A stretch of DNA of 25,777 nucleotides, from IMG/VR virus record IMGVR_UViG_3300020471_000041, positions 1-25,777 of that record. One strand, written 5' to 3'. The number at the start of each line of letters is the position of its first letter. Positions within the stretch are counted from its first letter, which is position 1. The position numbers and the translations under genes were made by a program. Shown in pieces: positions 17,301-24,371 of this stretch. Below the pieces are notes generated by a model. That model had not been told where the DNA came from. It did not search any database and saw only the letters and a program-made list of their open reading frames with translations. This DNA is from a virus.

Positions 17301-17853
17301 TAGAATAGAAAATGCAATGCTTGGATTACCATTCCAATTTTATTCTTATTCTTTCGCCGCTCTAAACAAGATAACAACGCTGTACGCTCAAGACCAAGTA
17401 ACAAATAGATTGACCGGAATCATTGCCGCAATGGGATTAGCTTATATGGGTATGCAACTCAAGTATCGCAGTAATCCTTTTGTTCTCGAGCAGATGACTC
17501 TTGAAGATAAAATGGCTAGAGCTTTTGATATGTCAGGTCTTGCCGCGTTGTATTCTGATACATTCTATACTGCTATGCATACATCAATGGCTCTTGGTGG
17601 ACCTGACATTGGAATGGGAATGATAAGTCCAAAATTTCCACAAGAAGAAAGCTATGTCGATGCTATTGCTGGTATCGGTGGTAGTGGTGTAAGCATTACA
17701 GCTGACTTGCTGAAGTCTATGAAAATGTTTATGGATGGCGATTATGGAGAGGGTGCAAAAGAATTTATTAGCAATTTACCTGGAGCTAGGTTATGGTTTC
17801 TAAGAGATTATGTAAATGACATGAGCCGTGGTATTGCTGGAAGATTGGGGTAA
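14359..17853 (+). CDS. Internal virion protein D (T7 gp16-like)
   Basis: The protein has 1164 residues, compared with 1318 in T7 gp16. The family spans the inner membrane during ejection and pulls DNA into the cell. Three hydrophobic Gly/Ala-rich stretches lie at about 113-143, 146-160 and 176-196, and a further hydrophobic patch lies near the C-terminus. T7 gp16 begins with a lytic transglycosylase domain; I see no such domain here, as the N-terminus (EPEYQFNTRPIDRVVSAPTW) leads directly to helical sequence. The stop is followed after three bases by the fibre start. The gp16 assignment is by size, membrane segments and context. Confidence 0.8.
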   Translation: MRQLEGRIYAHEPEYQFNTRPIDRVVSAPTWTETLSASIGYNYKSFLNAAYLQSRYGDVDFDDSLNVMDEIKGTQYEQYYNDFKDAKNINHLNDLKAQVDAMQRRRQILANSSLFAQFTVGLFDPLNLIALPFGGPALGVLRSAGRVGLGVAAIQAPIEVGRQLFDPSATGVESAVNIGAGFFVGATLGGLTSVAGNVRVNAIFKTQEEISEMARVTNAVDAEQMALVGQRSQRITTPEFFSLRMDELSDADVNKLSTRDGAVDYLRSRRRKDGTPLYTEADLRGRLTKDNLSAMNKYFAGEKQLRTLEDTKGNIKNNFNLAENLFTKSWFYKGVTNPYKRVLQSKEYSQESKLAMIRLIGDHGTALEAQQNGMKAPDSVYINASAYEGEWVRRYDELLDIYGQITGKGKPVEAKFDYLFRRKGFEGWLEETWKKSLADPKGLSMTELEKKAVRSWNEFFETWEDRLKKTGHLATKENLMARNQTAARRIESINERLAKAGNNKDLIEELNFQKDKLAKEIQKNDRAMELTPSEATYNTQAGKDSFFPRFWNKNKIKEQRQAFKQILISEFRKNPEQIAYVKRYAKDGKKVAREDLTGTQARTFMSKEYVRLAVNEADLEKRADEAIEAILGEGDPFQTMSYGFGQSKHFKHRNIDVPNEVVKDFIITNPVQVMMAYTNRTASQYEFYKAFDFEDPEIVISELVSKELARGVSKKSVNKLRRDFLHSYDRVAGVVLQNPEALNLRIATVMKDLATLNYLGSAGFSTLPDAAVVMMTNDLKPLFSQLIRVLDNQKVRMNAMEARLSGEMLEILKGDVHLRLMEDMLNNPFQSTWTSKAKNVFFQLNLLGPMTRTFKMFSSMANSHTIIDYSIKMANGTAKDKEIKWLLKNGINKRDATKINNMRKKGFIEDSDGFYLANSEAWDDADATQIFRRTLNATVKNTVLMGSPADKPVAVDGVFYVPMSIGRLMRLTEDQRIKGYARIENAMLGLPFQFYSYSFAALNKITTLYAQDQVTNRLTGIIAAMGLAYMGMQLKYRSNPFVLEQMTLEDKMARAFDMSGLAALYSDTFYTAMHTSMALGGPDIGMGMISPKFPQEESYVDAIAGIGGSGVSITADLLKSMKMFMDGDYGEGAKEFISNLPGARLWFLRDYVNDMSRGIAGRLG

Positions 17854-17856
17854 AAC

Positions 17857-20307
17857 ATGACAATATCAGTTTCAAATAATACACCTAGAGTATCGTATAC
17901 TGTATCTGAGGGTGCAACACAGACATCGTTTACAGTTAATTTTGAGTTCTTTGCAGACGCAGACCTTAGAGTTTTTGTAGATAATACGCTCAAAACAATC
18001 ACCACTCACTACACAGTATCAGGAGGTAACGGCTCAACTGGTACAGTTACGATGAGTGTGACTGGTGCTAGTGGTGGCTCGACTGTTGTGATTGTAAGAG
18101 CGATTGCACTTGAGAGAACTACTGACTTTCCTACTTCTGGTGCTTTTAATATTTCTTCTCTGAATACAGAACTGGATAGAATCATAGCAATTCATGCTGA
18201 TGTGGATGATACTGCAGAGCGAGGATTAAGATTACAAGAATCTGATGATGCTGTATCAACAGAACTACCCTTGAAAGATACACGAAAAGGTACAGTTCTT
18301 GCGTTTAACGCTTCAACTGGTGTGCCAGAAGCTGGACCAAGCATATCTTCTGTAACGACTGTAGCAACGCAGTCAGCCAACATAAATACTGTTGCTGGTA
18401 TAAGTGCAAATGTAACCACTGTGGCTGGTATAGCGGCGAATGTGACGACTGTAGCTGGTATATCGAGCAATGTTACGACAGTTGCTGGAGTTTCTAGTAA
18501 TGTTACGACAGTTGCTGGGATTCAAGCTAACGTTACAACAGTTGCTGGCATAGCTAGTGACGTTACAGCTGTTGCTGGTATCTCGAGTGATGTTGCCGCT
18601 GTTGAAAATATCAAAGCAGATGTTTCAACTGTTGCTGGGATTGCAAGTAACGTTACTACTGTTGCTGGAATATCATCGAATGTAACAAGCGTAGCTAACA
18701 TAGCATCGAATGTGACTACAGTTGCTGGCATAAATACAACGCATTTATCGAATGTATCTGGTGTTGCTTCTAATGTTGCTCTTCTCGGTACATCTGACGC
18801 AGTATCTGACCTTAATACTTTGGCGGCAATCTCTGGTGACATAACATCTCTAGCTAATTCTCTTGAGAAAACATATACAGTTACTGTTGCAAATCCTGGA
18901 AGTGGTAATGTGTTTGTTCTTGATAGCTCTAATGCACCAGCTATCGAGATGTTTAGAGGTAATACTTATATATTCAATCAGAACGACGGAACAAACGATG
19001 GACATCCATTAGTATTTAAGAATGGTAGCTCTGCATACGAAGTTGGTGTGACTTACTTTTTGAATGGCTCTGCGACTACACAGTCAAACTATGTAAATAC
19101 TACGACTTTCAATGCTGGTGCAAGCTCTGGCGATAGAAAAATACAGATAGAAGTTGCAACAACAGCACCATCTTCTGGATTGAGATACTACTGCTACATT
19201 CATGGTAATGGAATGGGTAATACAATCACAGTCAAAGATAGTAATATATCTTTGGTTGCTGGTTCGATTGCAAATGTAAACTCAGTCGGTGGTGCTTTGA
19301 CAAATGTCAATACAGTAGCTGGGTCAATCTCAAACATAAATACAGTTGCTGGTGCAAACTCTAATATAACTACTGTTGCTGGTGCGAACTCAAATATTAC
19401 AGCAGTTGCTGGTGCGATAACAAATGTAAATAATGTAGGTGGTGCGATATCTGCTGTAAATACAGTTGCATCAAACATATCCGGTGTAAACAGTTTTGCT
19501 GATAGATACAGAATCGCATCTTCTGCACCGACCTCATCATTAGATGTTGGTGATTTATATTTTGATACGACTGCTAATGAGCTGAAGGTGTATAAGTCTT
19601 CTGGTTGGGCGGCGGCTGGTTCTACAGTAAATGGAACGTCTGCTCGATTTACTTATAATATATCTGGGACGCCAACCTCTGTTACTGGGAGTGATGCCAA
19701 TGGTAATACTCTTGCTTATGACGCTGGTTTTGTTGACGTTTATCTTAATGGTGTAAAACAAGTCAATGGTACAGATGTGACTGTTACAAGTGGTGATACA
19801 GTTACGTTTGCTTCTGCTCTTGCTAATGGCGATGTGGTAGACATAGTTGGTTTTGGTACGTTTAATGTTGCGGCAATAAGTGCATCAAACATCAACTCAG
19901 GTACTTTACCAAATGCAAGACTGTCATCAGTTCCAAACTCAGCATTAGCTAACTCTTCTATTACAATCAATGGTTCTGCTATTGCTTTGGGAGGTTCGGT
20001 AACTGTTGAGACGGATTTTACTTGGGAAACAAAAACATCTGCATTCAATGTATCTGCTAGTCGAGGATACTTTGTTGATACCTCGAGTGGAGCTGTAACA
20101 GCTACGCTACCAGCCAGCCCTACTGCTGGCGATACTGTTAGATTTATTGACTTGAGTGCAACATTTGATACTGCTAATTTAACTGTGGCTCGTAATGGAA
20201 AGAAGATACAAGGCGATGCTAGTGATATGACAGTTGCTACAGAACGAGCTGGATTTGCTCTGGTATTCTCAGGAGATACTCAGGGCTGGCTATTGATGGA
20301 GAAATAA
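17857..20307 (+). CDS. Tail fibre with T7-type N-terminus and cupredoxin-like insert
   Basis: The protein has 816 residues. Residues 1-165 match the T7 gp17 N-terminal attachment domain (RVSYTVSEGATQTSFTV, a strand-rich part, then ALERTTDFPTSGAFNISSLN and LDRIIAIHADVDDTAERGLR). Residues 171-290 are twelve decapeptides of the NVTTVAGIAS type. Residues 337-460 form a separate beta domain with H383, C446, H449 and M453 in a plastocyanin-like arrangement. Eight more decapeptides follow (464-547). Then come a GDLYFDTTANELKVYKSSGW unit (565-584), a beta domain of the DVYLNGVKQVNGTDVTV type, an SGTLPNARLSS motif (681-691) and a C-terminal beta region. It recognises the host surface. Two receptor-binding-type genes follow. 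Confidence 0.9.
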   Translation: MTISVSNNTPRVSYTVSEGATQTSFTVNFEFFADADLRVFVDNTLKTITTHYTVSGGNGSTGTVTMSVTGASGGSTVVIVRAIALERTTDFPTSGAFNISSLNTELDRIIAIHADVDDTAERGLRLQESDDAVSTELPLKDTRKGTVLAFNASTGVPEAGPSISSVTTVATQSANINTVAGISANVTTVAGIAANVTTVAGISSNVTTVAGVSSNVTTVAGIQANVTTVAGIASDVTAVAGISSDVAAVENIKADVSTVAGIASNVTTVAGISSNVTSVANIASNVTTVAGINTTHLSNVSGVASNVALLGTSDAVSDLNTLAAISGDITSLANSLEKTYTVTVANPGSGNVFVLDSSNAPAIEMFRGNTYIFNQNDGTNDGHPLVFKNGSSAYEVGVTYFLNGSATTQSNYVNTTTFNAGASSGDRKIQIEVATTAPSSGLRYYCYIHGNGMGNTITVKDSNISLVAGSIANVNSVGGALTNVNTVAGSISNINTVAGANSNITTVAGANSNITAVAGAITNVNNVGGAISAVNTVASNISGVNSFADRYRIASSAPTSSLDVGDLYFDTTANELKVYKSSGWAAAGSTVNGTSARFTYNISGTPTSVTGSDANGNTLAYDAGFVDVYLNGVKQVNGTDVTVTSGDTVTFASALANGDVVDIVGFGTFNVAAISASNINSGTLPNARLSSVPNSALANSSITINGSAIALGGSVTVETDFTWETKTSAFNVSASRGYFVDTSSGAVTATLPASPTAGDTVRFIDLSATFDTANLTVARNGKKIQGDASDMTVATERAGFALVFSGDTQGWLLMEK
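18367..18726 (+). repeat. Twelve decapeptide-coding repeats in the fibre gene (array 1)
   Basis: These are twelve consecutive 30-base units encoding variants of NVTTVAGIAS (fibre residues 171-290). The amino acid pattern is tightly conserved, while third codon positions vary freely, so the repeat is kept at the protein level. Such arrays form extended trimeric shafts in marine phage fibres. Confidence 0.85.
18865..19236 (+). other. Cupredoxin-like domain inside the fibre
   Basis: This segment encodes fibre residues 337-460 and is flanked on both sides by decapeptide arrays. It has a strand-rich pattern starting KTYTVTVANPGSGNVFVLDS, then FRGNTYIFNQND, a DGHPLVFK motif (H383) and YYCYIHGNGMGN (C446, H449, M453). 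The order His, then Cys-x2-His-x3-Met, matches the ligand set of type 1 copper sites in plastocyanin-like proteins. I recall similar YYC..H.GMGG segments in cyanophage structural proteins. Copper binding is inferred, not shown. Confidence 0.65.
19246..19497 (+). repeat. Eight decapeptide-coding repeats in the fibre gene (array 2)
   Basis: This second run of 30-base units encodes variants of NINTVAGANS (fibre residues 464-547). It uses the same period as array 1 but a distinct consensus (ALTNVNTVAG, NSNITTVAGA), with silent-site variation. Together the two arrays place the cupredoxin-like domain in the middle of a shaft. Confidence 0.8.
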
Positions 20308-20308
20308 T

Positions 20309-21070
20309 ATGAGTACATACGAAGCAAATAGATATGCGTTCCCAGCATCAGCTATAACCTCTGGTACGTTTGCAAATGCTAGATTGTCGAGTGGGTCAGT
20401 TACACAGCATGTAGATTTATCAAATCTTAACGCAAGTAATCTTACAAGTGGCACAGTTCCAGATGCACGAGTTGCGTCTAGTTCTGTAAATCAGCATGTT
20501 GACTTGTCTAATCTAAATGCTAGCAATCTGACATCTGGCTCTATACCAAACGCAAGAGTGCCAAGCGGTGCCGTTACTCAACACGTTAGTTCTGTTACAA
20601 ATACTTCTGGCACATGGACACCTGGGGTTGTTACTGGAAGTATTAGCGTTATAAATGGTCACTATCAGCGAGTGGGTGATATTGTATACGCTACAGCACA
20701 TTTTGCATCAACTGGTAATTCTGGCACTAGCAACAATCTTTGGTATTTCAGTGGTTTACCAATTACATCTCGCAATCTTGGTAATGCTCACCGCAATGCT
20801 GGTCTTGGAGATTTAATATGTAATGGTAGTGGAGGGGCAGGAAGATTAATAGTAAAATCATCTTCAACTTTAATGTATTATATTAACGGAGGTGATGTGC
20901 GTAACCTCAATGATATGCAAGGTCTTGCCACAAGTGGTGGTATGCGTCAGCCTTATGAAGTGAAACACTATGCCACTCAAAATAATTTTTTTAATTCTAC
21001 AAAAGGTATTTATCCTTGGTCAACAAATACAAACGCACATTTTATGCTTTCAATTGCTTACTTAGTTTAG
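20309..21070 (+). CDS. Receptor-binding-type tail protein, copy 1
   Basis: The protein has 253 residues starting one base after the fibre stop, with GGAG upstream of ATG 20309. Residues 17-92 are about 30-residue repeats (ASNLTSGTVPDARV, then SSSVNQHVDLSNLN) that form a shaft. The C-terminal half is a globular domain with GTWTP (101-105), YQRVGD (119-124), FSGLPITSRN (147-156) and a final MLSIAYLV. It is clearly paralogous to the protein at 22120-22983, with which it shares shaft and domain landmarks but few residues in the tip. Its short N-terminus (MSTYEANRYAFPAS) lacks the TKARDLANVISG start of copy 2. It probably docks on the fibre or tail and contacts the host. Confidence 0.85.
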   Translation: MSTYEANRYAFPASAITSGTFANARLSSGSVTQHVDLSNLNASNLTSGTVPDARVASSSVNQHVDLSNLNASNLTSGSIPNARVPSGAVTQHVSSVTNTSGTWTPGVVTGSISVINGHYQRVGDIVYATAHFASTGNSGTSNNLWYFSGLPITSRNLGNAHRNAGLGDLICNGSGGAGRLIVKSSSTLMYYINGGDVRNLNDMQGLATSGGMRQPYEVKHYATQNNFFNSTKGIYPWSTNTNAHFMLSIAYLV

Positions 21071-21079
21071 GAGAAATAA

Positions 21080-21421
21080 ATGAGTAAATATACAATAACA
21101 AAACATGAATTTTCAATAGATGTCATTAGGAACTCTGACAATCATGCGTGTGGTTTTATGTGTTCTAATGTTTGGGAAGATGGTGGTGAATACACTTATT
21201 ATGAAGCAGAAGATGCCGAGGTAAAATCAGGTGAAAAAAAAGAAGGTGATTTAAAAGCAGAAATACGAAAGCCAGAAGGTTGGAAACAAGAAGATTATAA
21301 CTGGGATGATGAACTGAAAAAAGTATTTGGTGAAGTTGATGCTGACCTAAAGAAAGAGCTTACAGATTATTTTACGACAGATATGAAAGCAAAGTATTTA
21401 GCAAATCAAAAAGGTAGTTGA
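21080..21421 (+). CDS. Acidic protein between the two receptor-binding genes
   Basis: The protein has 113 residues with AGGAG before ATG 21080. It is strongly charged, with few hydrophobic clusters after residue 45: EDAEVKSGEKKEGDLKAEIR, then GWKQEDYNWDDELKKVFGEV. I do not recognise a family. Size, acidity and place directly after a receptor-binding gene would fit a fibre assembly chaperone, as in other phages where such chaperones follow the fibre gene; this is inference only. Its base composition looks richer in A and T than that of the fibre genes, like the gene after it, and both may have been acquired together. Confidence 0.75.
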   Translation: MSKYTITKHEFSIDVIRNSDNHACGFMCSNVWEDGGEYTYYEAEDAEVKSGEKKEGDLKAEIRKPEGWKQEDYNWDDELKKVFGEVDADLKKELTDYFTTDMKAKYLANQKGS

Positions 21422-22123
21422 GTGTTATTTAATAATTTTAAAACGTCTAGTGTTGGCTATATCATAAATGATATTGAATGTCCTAAAGGTATTGTTCCCA
21501 ATATAGAAAAGTATTCTAATCTTATTTACAAAACTAAATGTCCATCAGTATCAAGTATTCACAATAGATTATATTACGCAAATTCTATTCTGGATATTGA
21601 TATTGAATTTGGTATCAAAGATAATCAGGGATACTTTAATTATAATTTTACTAATGAGCATCCACCAAGTGACCTAATGCACAACTTGGTAAGAAAAATT
21701 GTCAGTGTTGAATCGTTAACATCTAATGCTACTGTTCACTTACAAGTTCATTCACCATATTCTTTTGTAACAGATGTAAAAGATATAGAGCTTGTATCTT
21801 TGCCCGTTAATGTCGAAACAGAAAACTGTGTGTATGTTCCTGGGGGTTTAAAACCCTATTACTGGATAAGAAATTTTAGTTCTGCTTTTTTACTTAATGA
21901 CCAGACAAAACAAGCCAAAGTTAAGTTGCGTATTGATAAACCAATTTTGTCCTTTTATTTCAATAAGCCAGTAAATCTCAAACTTATAGAAGAAACCGAA
22001 GCCATCAAATTTTATAAGGCACAAAATCATGGGATTGTAAATTTTAGAAACAACCTAGAAAAATATTACATGAATGTGATTAGCAGAAGACCAAGAAAAC
22101 TTTTACAAGGAATAGCAAAATGA
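21422..22123 (+). CDS. Unknown protein in the adsorption module
   Basis: The protein has 233 residues. The start is GTG 21422, immediately after the previous TGA, with AAAGGTAG as ribosome binding site. It has no signal peptide or membrane segment. Residues 39-43 read KCPSV, and the later part has YVPGGLKPYYWIRNFSSAFLL followed by strands ending in LSFYFNKPVNLKLIE. The layout reminds me of a hypothetical family found among tail genes of T4-like cyanophages (a KCP motif near the start, a W.R...AF.L segment and a FY.NF.....L strand), but this is a weak impression. The gene is markedly AT-rich. Its last bases overlap the next start as ATGA. Confidence 0.75.
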   Translation: MLFNNFKTSSVGYIINDIECPKGIVPNIEKYSNLIYKTKCPSVSSIHNRLYYANSILDIDIEFGIKDNQGYFNYNFTNEHPPSDLMHNLVRKIVSVESLTSNATVHLQVHSPYSFVTDVKDIELVSLPVNVETENCVYVPGGLKPYYWIRNFSSAFLLNDQTKQAKVKLRIDKPILSFYFNKPVNLKLIEETEAIKFYKAQNHGIVNFRNNLEKYYMNVISRRPRKLLQGIAK

Positions 22124-22983
22124 CAAAGGCAAGAGATTTAGCAAATGTAATTAGTGGGTCTGGTACACTCAATGCAAATGTAATACCAGCGTTACCAGCA
22201 TCGAAGATAACGTCTGGTACATTTGCTGATGCCAGGCTTTCTTCTAGTTCTGTTACGCAGCACGTCGATTTAACTGCGCTATCGGCAAGCAATCTAACGT
22301 CTGGCACAGTGCCATCTGCGCGATTGTCATTATCAGCTAGTGACATTCCAGACTTAGCCACATCAAAGATTACTAGCGGTACGTTTGCCGATGCTCGACT
22401 GTCATCTTCTTCTGTTACACAACATGTAGACTTGTCTAATCTTAACGCATCAAACTTGACCTCTGGTTCAATTCCAAATGCACGAGTTCCATCTGGTGCA
22501 GTTACCCAGCACGTTAGTGCGGTTACAAGCACAACAGGAACATGGACACCTAGTCCAAACTCAGGGTCTTATGTTGTTCTTAAAGCAAGATATCAGCGAT
22601 TAGGTGACTACTGTTTAGCAATGTGTTGGGTTAGAGGAAACGCTCGTTCTAGTACAAACTCTGGAAGCTCATACATCTATAACATAAGTGGTCTTCCTAT
22701 CACTGCTCGTAATACTGGGGATAGTTCAGAATGTGTTGGTCAAGGATTTGTGATGTCAAAAGGTTCAGGTGGTTTAGCTGTAAAATGTATTGTTATGTCA
22801 GGTGCTACTTCACTTCAACTTGTCCATTCAAACACAGACCATCAAGCACCCTCCTCAACTTATTCTGCGGGTAATGGTTATGACGTATACGCTATTAATG
22901 GAAAGGCTTCATTTAGAAATATGAGGTCAATAGAAAACAACGCTAATGGGCATATGTCTTTACAGATACTGTATTTAGTTTAG
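22120..22983 (+). CDS. Receptor-binding-type tail protein, copy 2
   Basis: The protein has 287 residues beginning MTKARDLANVISGSGTLN, a common start of phage fibre and tip proteins. Residues 31-132 hold a longer set of the same shaft repeats as copy 1 (SKITSGTFADARLSSSSVTQ, twice; then ASNLTSGSIPNARVPSGAVT). The C-terminal domain has GTWTP (140-144), YQRLGD (158-163), SGLPIT (190-195) and a final MSLQILYLV, matching landmarks in copy 1, while the intervening tip sequence differs and carries several Cys. Shaft codons differ silently between the copies, so the duplication is not recent. ATG 22120 overlaps the previous stop. Confidence 0.85.
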   Translation: MTKARDLANVISGSGTLNANVIPALPASKITSGTFADARLSSSSVTQHVDLTALSASNLTSGTVPSARLSLSASDIPDLATSKITSGTFADARLSSSSVTQHVDLSNLNASNLTSGSIPNARVPSGAVTQHVSAVTSTTGTWTPSPNSGSYVVLKARYQRLGDYCLAMCWVRGNARSSTNSGSSYIYNISGLPITARNTGDSSECVGQGFVMSKGSGGLAVKCIVMSGATSLQLVHSNTDHQAPSSTYSAGNGYDVYAINGKASFRNMRSIENNANGHMSLQILYLV

Positions 22984-22987
22984 GTAA

Positions 22988-23485
22988 ATGCTTGACCCAT
23001 TAACAATAAGTGCGGCTGTCGCAACAGCAAACACAGCATTTAATGGGCTGAAGCGTGCCTTTCAGGTTGGCAAAGATATTCAGAGTATGGGGAATGACCT
23101 ATCCAAATGGATGAGTGCCGCATCGGATATCGAGAACGCACAGAAGAGAGCTAAGAATCCTTCTTTTATTACTAAACTTACACGCAGAGGTAGTATCGAA
23201 CAAGAAGCTGTTGAAGCATTGACTGCTAAGAAACGACTTGAAGAACAGCGGTACGAACTCCAGCAGTTTATTAAGTTTAGACATGGTGTTAATGCTTGGA
23301 ATGAACTACTTAAAATGGAAGGTGACATACGCAAACGTAGACAGAAAGAAATATATGATAAACAAGTATTGCGACAAAAGATAATTACAGTTATCGTTTT
23401 GATACTTTGTGTTATACTTGGAGGAGCTTTATTACTAGCTTTTGTATATGGATTGGTACAACTCGATAGGGGAAACATAGGCTGA
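22988..23485 (+). CDS. Single-pass membrane protein with coiled coil
   Basis: The protein has 165 residues. The first 50 contain an Ala-rich helix (TISAAVATANTAFNGLKRAF), followed by QVGKDIQSMGNDLSKWMSAA, then a charged coiled-coil to about residue 125 (VEALTAKKRLEEQRYELQQF). One strong membrane segment lies at about 131-153 (IITVIVLILCVILGGALLLA), with a short tail. I recall closely similar hypothetical proteins in marine podoviruses just before the lysis genes. A role in lysis (spanin-like or holin-associated) is possible, but a virion role is not excluded. The stop overlaps the next start (TGATG). Confidence 0.8.
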   Translation: MLDPLTISAAVATANTAFNGLKRAFQVGKDIQSMGNDLSKWMSAASDIENAQKRAKNPSFITKLTRRGSIEQEAVEALTAKKRLEEQRYELQQFIKFRHGVNAWNELLKMEGDIRKRRQKEIYDKQVLRQKIITVIVLILCVILGGALLLAFVYGLVQLDRGNIG

Positions 23486-23694
23486 TGACACCAGAAACGC
23501 TCGACAAGTGGCGAATCCTCCCACGCTTGATGATGCTAGCTATGACCTGTGTTTACATAAGGTGTATCGAGTGGGCATTGAGTCAGCCTGACCTTACCAC
23601 TCAACAGGCTGGCTTAGTGTCCGTTGTAACTGGAGCTATGACTGGCTCTTTTGCTATCTGGTTAGGTAAGGAGACTAATAATGAAGTACGCTAA
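23485..23694 (+). CDS. Two-TM holin candidate
   Basis: The protein has 69 residues, about the size of T7 holin gp17.5 (67). It has two hydrophobic segments, about 12-32 (LPRLMMLAMTCVYIRCIEWA) and about 42-61 (AGLVSVVTGAMTGSFAIWLG), and a short charged tail. The start MTPETLDKWR is of a type seen in small marine-phage holin-like proteins. Holins permeabilise the inner membrane so endolysin can reach the wall. Place in the lysis cassette supports it, but another clear holin-type gene lies at 23836, so one of the two may act as an antiholin or second holin. Confidence 0.7.
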   Translation: MTPETLDKWRILPRLMMLAMTCVYIRCIEWALSQPDLTTQQAGLVSVVTGAMTGSFAIWLGKETNNEVR

Positions 23695-23839
23695 GTTAAC
23701 CGAACGACAGAATAAAACTATGGAGAAGCATAAGAAACATCATTCTAAAAAACACATGGTTGCTATGGCTAAGATGATGGCTAAAGGAAAGTCATTCACA
23801 GCCGCACATAAAAAAGCAATGAAAGATGTAGGTAAATGA
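23681..23839 (+). CDS. 52-residue Lys/His-rich peptide
   Basis: ATG 23681 lies inside the end of the holin candidate and has AAGGAG at about 23668-23673. The peptide begins MKYAKLTERQNKTMEKHKKH and continues SKKHMVAMAKMMAKGKSFTA with a Lys-rich end. It has many Lys, His and Met residues and no acidic cluster, so it is very basic. I recall similar short peptides (KLTE.QK...KHKKHH...HM..M) in marine phages near lysis genes; the function is unknown. Its stop overlaps the next ATG (ATGA). Confidence 0.7.
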   Translation: MKYAKLTERQNKTMEKHKKHHSKKHMVAMAKMMAKGKSFTAAHKKAMKDVGK

Positions 23840-24201
23840 TATTCAAAGCACTACAACTTGTAGGTGGTATGGCATCTACATGGATAGAATCCAAAGCTGA
23901 GTCACAAAAACTTAACCTGGAGATAAAAAAGAAGCAGTTGACTGGAGATATTGACTGGGATTTGGAGGCTATGAAGGGCTCACAGTCTTCTTGGAAGGAC
24001 GAATACCTTGTAATTTTATTTAGTATTCCTCTGATTCTTTGTTTCTGTGGTTCTTGGGGGAGGAATATTGTAGAACAGGGCTTCAGAGCCTTAGAAACGA
24101 TGCCTGAGTGGTATCAAGTAACTTTGGGTTGTATTGTAGCCGCCAGCTTTGGCATACGCTCAGTGACTAAATTCTTTGGGCTACGAAAGAATGGGAAATA
24201 A
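23836..24201 (+). CDS. Holin of the GTA_holin_3TM type
   Basis: The protein has 121 residues. An amphipathic start (MIFKALQLVGGMASTWIESK) and charged helix precede SSWKDEYLVILFSIPLILCF (a membrane segment, about 52-72), then ALETMPEWYQVTLGCIVAAS with FGIRSVTKFFG at the end (second membrane segment). The WKDE(Y/F)LV.......L..F, then MPEWY......I.AASFG.R pattern is that of the three-helix holin family first described in gene transfer agents (PF11351). It should form the membrane lesions that release the endolysin encoded next. ATG 23836 overlaps the preceding stop. Confidence 0.85.
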   Translation: MIFKALQLVGGMASTWIESKAESQKLNLEIKKKQLTGDIDWDLEAMKGSQSSWKDEYLVILFSIPLILCFCGSWGRNIVEQGFRALETMPEWYQVTLGCIVAASFGIRSVTKFFGLRKNGK

Positions 24202-24215
24202 TTGGGATAAACGTC

Positions 24216-24371
24216 GTGAGAACCTTCGCATACATAGGGATTGGGATATTAGAAACTTTAGGAGAAAAGATATGGCATTTAAATTATCACAACGGTCGCT
24301 GGATAGACTGGATGGAGTACATCCTGACCTTGTTAAGGTTGTTAAGAAGGCGATTGAGTATACGGATGTAG
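24216..24371 (+). CDS. Possible small membrane protein overlapping the endolysin start
   Basis: This frame is open from 24171 to a TAG at 24369-24371. From GTG 24216 it gives 51 residues beginning MRTFAYIGIGILETLGEKIW, then LNYHNGRWIDWMEYILTLLR and a short Arg-rich end. This is an amphipathic, membrane-prone sequence with Trp and Tyr at likely interface positions. It fills the otherwise unused gap between holin and endolysin and overlaps the first 33 endolysin codons in another frame, an arrangement typical of small lysis proteins such as spanins. No good ribosome binding site precedes the GTG. It may be an accidental frame. Confidence 0.38.
   Translation: MRTFAYIGIGILETLGEKIWHLNYHNGRWIDWMEYILTLLRLLRRRLSIRM

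Noticed and set aside
18367-18726. Regular 30-base repeats resembling a CRISPR array
   Set aside because: There are no spacers; the units are contiguous, in frame, vary at silent positions and encode decapeptides of the fibre.
18192-18842. Open minus-strand frames across the fibre repeats
   Set aside because: They arise from the codon periodicity of the repeats, give low-complexity products and have no ribosome binding sites.
24191-24271. N-terminal extension of the endolysin from ATG 24191
   Set aside because: It is a charged extension not typical of the family and has a weak ribosome binding site, whereas ATG 24272 has AGGAG at proper spacing and the standard N-terminus.
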